From: Chloroflexota bacterium
Lineage (GTDB): Bacteria; Chloroflexota; Limnocylindria; QHBO01
Assembly: GCA_023250255.1 (NCBI GenBank)
Contig: JAHFBB010000075.1
Location: 1 to 5,660 of the forward strand
DNA length: 5,660 bases
Reading direction: 5' to 3'
Both the position numbers and the translations under genes were made by a program. This document shows positions 1 through 5,146 of the stretch, in pieces (the first letter of the stretch is position 1; each line of letters begins with the position of its first letter). The notes beneath the pieces are model-generated. The model was given only the letters and a program-made list of their open reading frames with translations. It was not told where the DNA came from and did no database searches.

Positions 1-1424
1 ATGAGGTTCGGACTGCGGCCCTGGCCGTGTGCTTCGCGGCCATCAGCCTGATCCTGTTTGCGAGCCGATGGCGCTGGCTCGTCCTGTCCGATGCACCCGG
101 CATGGCCACCATCGAGACGCGCTTCGCCCTCGACTTCACCGCCCTGGGCATCGCCAGCCTGGCCGTCGGCCACCTTCTGCTGGTCGCCTACCCACTGTCG
201 GAGCTCCTCCAGCCGGTGGCGACGTCGGCAATTCCGTTCGTCAATCCGAACGGCGCGGCCTGGTTGGGCGTGCTCGCCTGCGCGGCCGGATCGATGGTGG
301 TGCTGCCCGCCCGCCCGTATCGGGCTGTCGCGGCGGCAGCCATGTCGGCGGTGACCGCCCTGGTGCTTCCGCATGAGGTCGAGTCCACCGAGTTGGTGGC
401 CTTCCTGGTGCTGCTGGGGGTGACAACCGTTGCAGCTCGCTGGCGATGGCTGGCGTTGTCCGCGGCAGACGGCCCTGGCTGGTTGCCGGCCCAGGCCAGC
501 CTGGACGCTGCCGCCGTCCTTGCCCTGGGCGGAGCAGCGACGCTGACGACGGGGGACTATTACCCGTTCTCCGCCTGGAACGACGGCTTGATCGGTATCT
601 CCACTCTTCCCCGGCCACCGTTCTGGAACGAGGCCACGGTCGCGACGGTGCTGGTGGTCGCGGGTCTTCTGGCAAGTGGCAGGATGGCCGCCCTCCCGTG
701 GTGGCGACCCGGATTCCTCCTGGCTGCCGCGATGATGGTGGCCTGGCTGCTTCCTCTCCAGGTGGCACCACCGCTGATCGTTGTCGGCTGGGTCGCGATT
801 GCAGCCGCGCTCCTGATTGGGGGACGACGATTGGCGGCTTGGACGCTCGAGTGGGCCGCCGACGCCCTGGCGTTGGTGGCGATGATCCTGGCCCTGTCGG
901 TGGTGGTCCCACTCACCCGGCTGGTCGTGGCGGACTCGGCGTTGGTTCCAATCCCGCTGCTGAACGGCGATACGCTGGCCCTCGCTTCCCTGGTCGCCTA
1001 CGGAGCGCTCCGGGTCAAGCTGTCCCGTTCGCGTCGCGAGGGTGAGTTGATCGGGGCACTGGCTGGTGCGCTGGCGGTCTACATTCCGTCGGTGGCGGTC
1101 ATCGACCTCGTCTCCGCCGTCACCGGCACGGGAATGAGTTTCGAGGATCGCCAGCGCCTCGGCCAGGTGGCCCTGAGCGTCCTATGGGCGGCTCTCGGCG
1201 TCGGCGTCCTGGCCGCCGGCCTCGGCCTGCGCAGTCTGACGGTCCGGCTCTTTGGACTGGGCCTGTTGGCGATGGTGACGGTCAAGGTGTTCGTCGTCGA
1301 CTTGGCCGCCCTCGACGTCGCCTTCCGCGTCCTGTCGTTCATCGGCCTGGGGATCCTGCTGGTGGGCGGCGGCTGGCTCTATCTCCGTTTTGAAGGGCGA
1401 ACCGGCACTCAGGATGTGAGCTAG
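1..1424 (+). CDS. DUF2339 family multi-spanning membrane protein, 3' part (5' end outside window)
   Basis: This is the C-terminal ~473 residues of a very hydrophobic integral membrane protein. The frame (codons starting at base 3) is open to the left edge, so the true start lies outside; the GTG at base 27 is not a believable start. I count roughly 15 hydrophobic helices separated by short loops with Arg-rich turns. The last ~90 residues resemble the conserved C-terminus of DUF2339 proteins as I recall it: an ALSVLWA helix, then a segment with VKVFVVDLAALD, then FRVLSFIGLGILL and a terminal WLYLRF helix. Full-length DUF2339 proteins are usually several hundred to about a thousand residues with many helices, so roughly half may be missing here. 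Function is not established for the family; a role in the envelope or in polymer or lipid handling would be a guess. It converges on the mutase gene and overlaps it by 4 bp at a shared CTAG. No terminator is visible between them. Confidence 0.85.
   Translation, partial: EVRTAALAVCFAAISLILFASRWRWLVLSDAPGMATIETRFALDFTALGIASLAVGHLLLVAYPLSELLQPVATSAIPFVNPNGAAWLGVLACAAGSMVVLPARPYRAVAAAAMSAVTALVLPHEVESTELVAFLVLLGVTTVAARWRWLALSAADGPGWLPAQASLDAAAVLALGGAATLTTGDYYPFSAWNDGLIGISTLPRPPFWNEATVATVLVVAGLLASGRMAALPWWRPGFLLAAAMMVAWLLPLQVAPPLIVVGWVAIAAALLIGGRRLAAWTLEWAADALALVAMILALSVVVPLTRLVVADSALVPIPLLNGDTLALASLVAYGALRVKLSRSRREGELIGALAGALAVYIPSVAVIDLVSAVTGTGMSFEDRQRLGQVALSVLWAALGVGVLAAGLGLRSLTVRLFGLGLLAMVTVKVFVVDLAALDVAFRVLSFIGLGILLVGGGWLYLRFEGRTGTQDVS
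1421..1424. other. Shared palindromic stop CTAG of two convergent genes
   Basis: The tetramer CTAG supplies TAG on the + strand (1422-1424, end of the DUF2339 gene) and TAG on the - strand (1423-1421, end of the mutase gene). The two genes therefore overlap tail-to-tail by 4 bp with no spacer and no room for a terminator between them. Confidence 0.95.
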
Positions 1425-3076
1425 ACGGACAGGGGCTCGCGGTACTCCCCGTAGACCTCGCGAAGGATGCCGCACATCTCGCCAATGGTGGAATAGGCCG
1501 CGGTGGCTTCCAGGATGGCCGGCATGAGGTTGGTGTCGCCGCGCCGCGCCTCTTCGGTCAGTCGGGTCATGGCGGCAGCGTGGGCGTCGGCATCCCGCGA
1601 TGCCCGGGTCTCGACGAGTCGGGCCAGGTGCCTGCGTTCCATTTCTGGAGTGATCTCCAGCAGCGGGATCGACAGCGTTTCGTTCGGGTCGGCGAAGGCC
1701 GTGACCCCCACGATCTGCTGCTCCCCCTCTTCGACGGCGCGGTTGTGGGCATAAGCGGCGTCGGCGATCTCCGCCTGCGGGAACCCGGCCTCGATCGCCC
1801 GCACCATCCCACCCAGGTCGTCGATCCGGCGGATGTATTCCCACGCCGCTTGCTCCGTCCGGTTGGTGAGCGTCTCGACGAACCACGACCCGCCCAGCGG
1901 ATCCACGGTGTTCGCCACCCCCGACTCCTCGGCCAGGACCTGCTGCTGGCGGAGGGCAAGGAGGGCGGCCGCTTCCGAGGGGACGGCCCATGCCTCGTCG
2001 TACGCATCGGTATGCAGCGACTGGGTGCCGCCCAGGATGCCTGCCAGGGCCTGGATGGCCACCCGCGTCAGGTTGTTCAGCGGCTGCTGGGCGGTCAGGG
2101 AGACGCCGGCGGTCTGGGTGTGGAAGCGGAGCCAGCTGGAGCGCTCGTTCTCGGCGCCGAAGCGCTCGGTGCATAAGGTGAACCACATTCGGCGGGCGGC
2201 CCGGAACTTGGCGATTTCCTCGAAGAAGTCGTTGTGGCTGTTGAAGAAGAAGGACAGCCGTGGGGCGAAATCGTCGAACCTCAAGCCGCGGGCGAGGGCA
2301 TCCTCGACGTAGGCAATGCCGTCGGCCAGGGTAAACGCCAGTTCCTGGACCGCGGTCGAACCCGCCTCGCGAATGTGATAGCCGCTGATGCTGATCGTGT
2401 TCCAGCGCGGCATCTCCCGGGTCCCGAATTCCACGGTGTCGGTGACCAGCTTGAGAGAGGGAGCCGGCGGGAAGATGTATTCCTTCTGGGCGATGAACTC
2501 CTTGAGGATGTCGTTCTGCAATGTCCCGCTGAGCTCGGCCCGCGGCACGCCGGCCTTCTCGGCGGCCACGATGTACATGGCCCAGATCATGGCTGCCGGC
2601 GAGTTGATGGTCATGGAGGTGCTGATCTCGCCCACCGGCAGGCCGGCCAGCAGGATCTCCATATCGGCCAGGCTGCTGACCGCCACGCCGCACGTCCCGA
2701 ATTCACCCGCGGCATGGGGGTCGTCGTGGTCGTAGCCGTACAGGGTGGGCATGTCGTAGGCAATGGACAGGCCCGTCCCGCCCTCCGCAATCAGCCGATG
2801 GAAGCGAGCATTGGTGTCCTCGGCGGCGCCGAAACCGGCAAACATGCGCATGGTCCACAGGCGTCCGCGGTAGCCGGTCGGGTGGATTCCGCGGGTGAAC
2901 GGTGCCTCTCCGGGCTCACCGATCGGGTCGCTCAGGCTGGCTGAGCCGGACCGATAGCGAGGCCGAGCCAGGTCTGGATCGTTCGCGGGGTCAGTCGGGT
3001 CGTTTGGCCCGTAGGCACGCCCGATGGGCACGCCCGACTGGGTGATGAATCGCGGCTTGCGCTCCGGCTGGCTCAC
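1421..3076 (-). CDS. Adenosylcobalamin-dependent acyl-CoA mutase large subunit, isobutyryl-CoA mutase type
   Basis: This 551-residue protein is the catalytic TIM-barrel chain of the methylmalonyl/isobutyryl-CoA mutase family, which rearranges the carbon skeleton of acyl-CoA thioesters by a radical mechanism in the cytoplasm. Family blocks are clear: TGYRGRLWTMRMFAGFG (~67-83), GLSIAYDMPT (~102-111), GTLQNDILKEF (~184-194), YIFPPAPS (~200-207), SISGYHIREAG (~229-239), APRLSFFFNSHNDFFEEIAK (271-290), HTQTAGVSLT (~319-328) and GGTQSLHTDAYDEA. Numbering runs about 10 behind Propionibacterium MCM. The substrate-gripping Tyr89 and Arg207 of MCM are Phe79 and Gln197 here, as in isobutyryl-CoA mutase (Phe80/Gln198); the catalytic His is His234. 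The Ile/Asp signature of 2-hydroxyisobutyryl-CoA mutase is absent. Residue 78 is Met where relatives usually have Gln. The chain ends without a B12 domain (no DxHxxG), so it needs a separate small subunit, not found in this window. The start is GTG; SQPERKPRF then SGVP matches family N-termini. Its Shine-Dalgarno is weak. Automatic annotation may call it methylmalonyl-CoA mutase. Confidence 0.92.
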   Translation of the reverse strand: MSQPERKPRFITQSGVPIGRAYGPNDPTDPANDPDLARPRYRSGSASLSDPIGEPGEAPFTRGIHPTGYRGRLWTMRMFAGFGAAEDTNARFHRLIAEGGTGLSIAYDMPTLYGYDHDDPHAAGEFGTCGVAVSSLADMEILLAGLPVGEISTSMTINSPAAMIWAMYIVAAEKAGVPRAELSGTLQNDILKEFIAQKEYIFPPAPSLKLVTDTVEFGTREMPRWNTISISGYHIREAGSTAVQELAFTLADGIAYVEDALARGLRFDDFAPRLSFFFNSHNDFFEEIAKFRAARRMWFTLCTERFGAENERSSWLRFHTQTAGVSLTAQQPLNNLTRVAIQALAGILGGTQSLHTDAYDEAWAVPSEAAALLALRQQQVLAEESGVANTVDPLGGSWFVETLTNRTEQAAWEYIRRIDDLGGMVRAIEAGFPQAEIADAAYAHNRAVEEGEQQIVGVTAFADPNETLSIPLLEITPEMERRHLARLVETRASRDADAHAAAMTRLTEEARRGDTNLMPAILEATAAYSTIGEMCGILREVYGEYREPLSV

Positions 3077-3082
3077 CGGCGC

Positions 3083-3088
3083 ATCTTA
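3083..3088 (-). promoter_or_regulatory. Possible -10 element (TAAGAT) for the mutase gene
   Basis: On the - strand TAAGAT matches TATAAT at four of six positions and fits the TANNNT pattern of high-GC bacteria. It ends six bases before the GTG start at 3076. That spacing would give a leaderless or nearly leaderless mRNA, in keeping with the lack of a strong Shine-Dalgarno. No -35 element at 16-18 bp is recognisable, so this is only a suggestion. Confidence 0.2.
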
Positions 3089-3118
3089 TCCGCCAGCCGT
3101 GCCGTTGGCTGGAAACGA

Positions 3119-3148
3119 CTCGGCCGGGCCATTTCTGGTCCGGCCGAG
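3119..3148 (-). terminator. GC-rich hairpin, probable terminator of the small membrane-protein gene
   Basis: Two 13-nt arms (3119-3131 and 3136-3148) form a perfect inverted repeat except for one position, around a 4-nt loop. Read on the - strand the loop is GAAA, the stem carries one A.C mismatch, and it is followed by TCGTTTCC, a short and imperfect U-tract. On the + strand the odd position becomes a G.U pair, but no T-run follows. The hairpin begins 24 nt after the stop of the - strand membrane gene at 3173 and lies 42 bp before the mutase start. It most likely ends the former's transcript and insulates the mutase gene. The U-tract is weak, so efficiency is uncertain. Confidence 0.55.
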
Positions 3149-3172
3149 ATCGGTTGTCAACCGGTGACGACC

Positions 3173-3772
3173 CTACGCGTGGTCGTCGTGGTCATGACCG
3201 TCGTGGTCATGACCTTCGTCGGCGGCTTCGGCCATGGCCTCATCGGCCATCGGCTCTGGGTCGGCCGCCGGCGCTGCCGCCGCCTCCATGGCCGGGGCAG
3301 CCGCGGGGGGAGCCGGAGGTGCGCTGGCCGCAGCGCCGGCGCCTCCACCACCGAAGGCCATCATCAGGGCCTCCATGCTGGTGCCACCAGTGGGTTGCCC
3401 AAAGGCAGCTCGAACGCCGGGGGTGGTCAGGTAGTAAATGATGATCCCGTTGATCACGATGCTGATGATCCCGCCGGAGACGCTCGTGTACTGCAAGACG
3501 ATCTCGATGAGGGTCACCACGATGCCCGCGACCTGCAGGAACAGCGCCCACCGCCAAATACCTGCGTTCAGGGTCCACAGGCCGTACGCGATCCACACTG
3601 CCACGACGCCCCAGGCGAGGGCATACACGCCGAAGAGGACCGCCAGTCCGGTTCCTCCGACGGCGCCCAGGAAGCCGGAAAGACCGAGCAGGGCCAGCCC
3701 GCCCAGGATCGAGAAGAACGCGCCGATAAACGACAGGATTGCCAGGACGGTTACACCGGTTGGCCGATTCAT
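3173..3772 (-). CDS. Small four-helix membrane protein with Ala/Pro linker and His/Asp-rich C-terminal tail
   Basis: This 199-residue protein is of unknown function and I do not recognise a named family with certainty. Four hydrophobic segments are visible at about residues 6-31, 42-68, 74-95 and 98-116. The Arg residues (3, 74, 121) fall before helix 1, between helices 2 and 3, and after helix 4, so both ends are predicted cytoplasmic. After helix 4 comes PGVRAAFG, then a Met/Gly stretch, a low-complexity Ala/Pro/Glu linker (~144-186) and the tail GHDHDGHDHDDHA, which could bind divalent metal ions such as Ni, Zn, Cu or Co. I chose the ATG at 3772 because a near-perfect AGGAGGTT lies 11 nt upstream; the longer reading from 3817 would place that ribosome-binding site inside the coding sequence. 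It is divergent from the phosphotriesterase gene and separated from the mutase gene by a hairpin, so it is probably monocistronic. A metal sensor or storage role is inference from the tail alone. Confidence 0.82.
   Translation of the reverse strand: MNRPTGVTVLAILSFIGAFFSILGGLALLGLSGFLGAVGGTGLAVLFGVYALAWGVVAVWIAYGLWTLNAGIWRWALFLQVAGIVVTLIEIVLQYTSVSGGIISIVINGIIIYYLTTPGVRAAFGQPTGGTSMEALMMAFGGGGAGAAASAPPAPPAAAPAMEAAAAPAADPEPMADEAMAEAADEGHDHDGHDHDDHA
3184..3213 (-). repeat. Perfect tandem 15-bp duplication encoding the GHDHD tail repeat
   Basis: Two identical adjacent 15-mers (3184-3198 and 3199-3213) each encode one five-residue HD-rich unit on the - strand. A partial third unit lies at 3179-3187 (DDH). 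Each copy carries the 10-bp palindrome GGTCATGACC across its junction. Identity at every synonymous site points to recent slippage or duplication. Confidence 0.9.
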
Positions 3773-3781
3773 TCGTTCCAC

Positions 3782-3789
3782 AACCTCCT
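3782..3789 (-). promoter_or_regulatory. Strong Shine-Dalgarno for the membrane-protein gene
   Basis: AGGAGGTT on the - strand is nearly fully complementary to the 16S rRNA anti-SD. It sits about 11 nt upstream of the ATG at 3772, which fixes that start in preference to upstream in-frame codons. Confidence 0.85.
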
Positions 3790-3802
3790 CATGCGGCACA
3801 AC

Positions 3803-3836
3803 GGGGCGCGCCGACAAACCTGTTGTAGCACGCCCC
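3803..3836. repeat. Interrupted inverted repeat, possible operator or 5'-UTR stem
   Basis: The outer arms GGGGCG (3803-3808) and CGCCCC (3831-3836) pair exactly. Inside them ACAAAC (3814-3819) can pair imperfectly with GTTGT (3822-3826). The structure lies between the divergent starts, upstream of the membrane gene's ribosome-binding site. It could be a regulator site or a leader stem; chance in GC-rich DNA is also possible. Confidence 0.35.
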
Positions 3837-3899
3837 CTCGTCTACTGGCGGCTGTTTCCGCGCACGAGCATGGCAAGATGTCGCCATTCACTTCCTGAC

Positions 3900-3935
3900 C
3901 GATGCCGGCAGCTCGCTGTTGCCGGACCGGCATCG
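3900..3935 (+). repeat. Inverted repeat in the phosphotriesterase leader
   Basis: CGATGCCGG (3900-3908) and CCGGCATCG (3927-3935) are a perfect 9-bp inverted repeat with an 18-nt spacer. Inside it CCGGCA (3905-3910) can pair instead with TGCCGG (3920-3925), so two mutually exclusive stems share the left arm. The element ends 8 nt before the GAGGT ribosome-binding site. It may be an operator or a leader RNA structure. Confidence 0.45.
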
Positions 3936-3942
3936 ACGAATC

Positions 3943-3947
3943 GAGGT
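3943..3947 (+). promoter_or_regulatory. Shine-Dalgarno for the phosphotriesterase-family gene
   Basis: GAGGT (within TCGAGGTACG) lies 6 nt before the ATG at 3954. This favours that ATG over the second in-frame ATG at 3969 and over upstream starts that would run back through the antisense of the membrane gene. Confidence 0.7.
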
Positions 3948-3953
3948 ACGGCC

Positions 3954-4904
3954 ATGACGCCCCGGGTGATGACCGTTTCTGGACCGATCCCACCCGAGCG
4001 GCTCGGATTCACGCTTCCCCACGAGCACACACGCATCGCGCTGTGGCATCTCCCAGGTCGATACGACTACTGGGAACTGGCGGCGGGGGAGGACCTGATT
4101 GACGAGGAGCTCAACGACTTCCGGCGGCGTGGCGGAGCGACCGTAGTGGACCTCACCCTGCCCGGCGTTGGCCGCAACCCGGAGTGGCTGCGCGCGATCG
4201 CCAGCCGGACGGGGCTGAACGTGGTGATGGGGTGCGGCTGGTACCGCGGTCCGTACTACCCCGCGGAAGCGCGGATTGATCGTCGATCGGTGGATGACCT
4301 GGCCGACGAGCTGGTCGCCGAATTCGAGCACGGCGTGTCCGGTACCGGCATTCGGCCGGGGATCATTGGTGAAATCGGCTCCGACAAGCCGTGGGTGTCA
4401 CCCGTCGAGGAACGGGTGCATCGAGCTGCCGCCCGCGCGGCGCTGCGGACGGGGATGGCGGTCACCACCCATGGCGTCCAGTCTACTGTCGGGGAGGCCC
4501 AGTTGCGAATCTTCGAGGAGGAGGGCCTGGATCCGGCGCGGGTCGTCATCGGTCACGCTGATTCGTGGCCCGACCTCGACCATTTCCTCGTCATCCTCGA
4601 TCGCGGGGCGAACCTGGAATTTGACTTCCTCGGGCATCGGTTCGACGCGCTGGACGAAGCCCGCGAACCGCGGATCATCGAACTGATCGTGGAACTGCTC
4701 GAGCGCGGGTACACCGACCAGCTACTGCTTAGCCAGGACGTTTGTCATGACAAGCAGTTGAAAGCCAATGGCGGCTTCGGCTACACCTTCCTCCAACAGC
4801 ATTTCCTGCCGAGCCTGCGCACCGCCGCCGTGGGGGAGGGCGAGATTGGCAAGATGACCGTGGACAATCCCCGTCGCCTGCTGACCCTGGCCGACCCGGC
4901 CTAG
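3954..4904 (+). CDS. Phosphotriesterase-family binuclear metal hydrolase (Php-like, Glu-bridged)
   Basis: This 316-residue protein has the length and motifs of the phosphotriesterase branch of the amidohydrolase superfamily, a TIM barrel binding two divalent metals. Visible ligands are His23 and His25 (LPHEH), Glu140 (GIIGEIG) as the bridging residue, His173 (TTHG), His201 (VIGHAD) and Asp262 (LSQD), followed by the typical LKANGGFGY. The bridge is Glu, as in E. coli Php, not the carboxylated Lys of organophosphate hydrolases and many lactonases. There is no signal peptide, so it should be cytoplasmic. Known members hydrolyse lactones, esters or phosphoesters; the substrate cannot be read from sequence, and organophosphate activity should not be assumed. 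The ATG at 3954 is supported by GAGGT 6 nt upstream. A dodecin gene follows 27 bp downstream, so the two are probably cotranscribed. The leader holds an inverted repeat that could regulate it. Confidence 0.92.
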   Translation: MTPRVMTVSGPIPPERLGFTLPHEHTRIALWHLPGRYDYWELAAGEDLIDEELNDFRRRGGATVVDLTLPGVGRNPEWLRAIASRTGLNVVMGCGWYRGPYYPAEARIDRRSVDDLADELVAEFEHGVSGTGIRPGIIGEIGSDKPWVSPVEERVHRAAARAALRTGMAVTTHGVQSTVGEAQLRIFEEEGLDPARVVIGHADSWPDLDHFLVILDRGANLEFDFLGHRFDALDEAREPRIIELIVELLERGYTDQLLLSQDVCHDKQLKANGGFGYTFLQQHFLPSLRTAAVGEGEIGKMTVDNPRRLLTLADPA

Positions 4905-4912
4905 CGTCAGCC

Positions 4913-4921
4913 AGAAAGGAG
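4913..4921 (+). promoter_or_regulatory. Shine-Dalgarno for the dodecin gene
   Basis: AGAAAGGAG ends 10 nt before the ATG at 4932, in the 27-bp gap after the phosphotriesterase stop. No terminator or promoter is evident in that gap, which supports cotranscription. Confidence 0.75.
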
Positions 4922-4931
4922 CCCAGAACAC

Positions 4932-5135
4932 ATGTCGGTAGCCCGTGTCACCGAACTCAGCTGCACGTCCAACGAGAGTTTCGAGGCGGCCATTCGCGAT
5001 GGCCTCGCCCGGGCGCGCCGCACCCTGCGAGGGGTGAAGAGCGCCTGGATCAAGGAACAGCGGGTCACCGTGGCCGCCGATGGCGGCCTCGAGTTTCAGG
5101 TCAACGTATTGGTGACGTTCGTCCTGGACGAATAG
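4932..5135 (+). CDS. Dodecin family protein lacking the canonical flavin-stacking Trp
   Basis: This is a 67-residue dodecin, a small beta-alpha-beta-beta protein that assembles into hollow dodecamers; classic members store or buffer flavins in the cytoplasm. Family features are the N-terminal strand ARVTELSCTS, the helix SFEAAIRDGLARARRTLRGV, and the two closing strands with EFQVNVLVTFVLDE. Length is typical. In an ungapped alignment with flavin-binding dodecins (consensus TLRNLDWFEV), the flavin-stacking Trp position is Ser38; the protein instead has SAWIKEQ, with Trp two residues later. The Gln of the conserved QV pair (Gln56) is kept. SAW-KEQ is, from memory, common in a separate dodecin subgroup, so this is probably a known variant that binds another ligand or binds flavin differently. 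It follows the phosphotriesterase gene by 27 bp with its own Shine-Dalgarno. Confidence 0.93.
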   Translation: MSVARVTELSCTSNESFEAAIRDGLARARRTLRGVKSAWIKEQRVTVAADGGLEFQVNVLVTFVLDE

Positions 5136-5146
5136 AGGTCGGAGAG

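Larger units (their letters stand above)
3773..3953. promoter_or_regulatory. Divergent intergenic region between membrane-protein and phosphotriesterase genes
   Basis: These 181 bp must hold promoters for both divergent genes. They contain the membrane gene's Shine-Dalgarno (3782-3789), an interrupted inverted repeat at 3803-3836, and a second one at 3900-3935 just before the phosphotriesterase ribosome-binding site. I cannot identify convincing -35/-10 pairs on either strand; the best - strand candidate is TACAAC near 3823-3828, without a matching -35. Confidence 0.6.

Noticed and set aside
1182..2693. A 503-codon open frame on the - strand overlapping the mutase gene
   Set aside because: It lies in another frame of the mutase gene, has low-complexity Arg/Gly/Pro composition and no family motif. 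High GC removes stops from shadow frames.
2234..2944. A 236-codon open frame antisense to the mutase
   Set aside because: It resembles no family and its composition is that of a shadow; the mutase reading is unambiguous.
3155..3160. Perfect TTGACA on the - strand upstream of the mutase
   Set aside because: No -10 element is found at 16-18 bp; the expected position falls in the loop of the hairpin. It is probably chance within a small palindrome.
3805..3812. GGCGCGCC palindrome
   Set aside because: A self-complementary 8-mer is expected by chance in DNA this GC-rich; no second copy or context supports a site.
3773..3817. 15-residue longer start for the small membrane protein
   Set aside because: It would place the near-perfect AGGAGGTT inside the coding sequence; the shorter ATG at 3772 has ideal spacing.
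3164..3898. A 244-codon + strand frame across the small membrane gene and intergenic region
   Set aside because: It is antisense to a gene with clear transmembrane helices and a strong Shine-Dalgarno, and it has no recognisable domain.
3438..3953. N-terminal extension of the phosphotriesterase reading frame
   Set aside because: The family N-terminus begins close to GFTLPHEH; the extension runs antisense to the membrane gene and lacks a ribosome-binding site, while 3954 has one.
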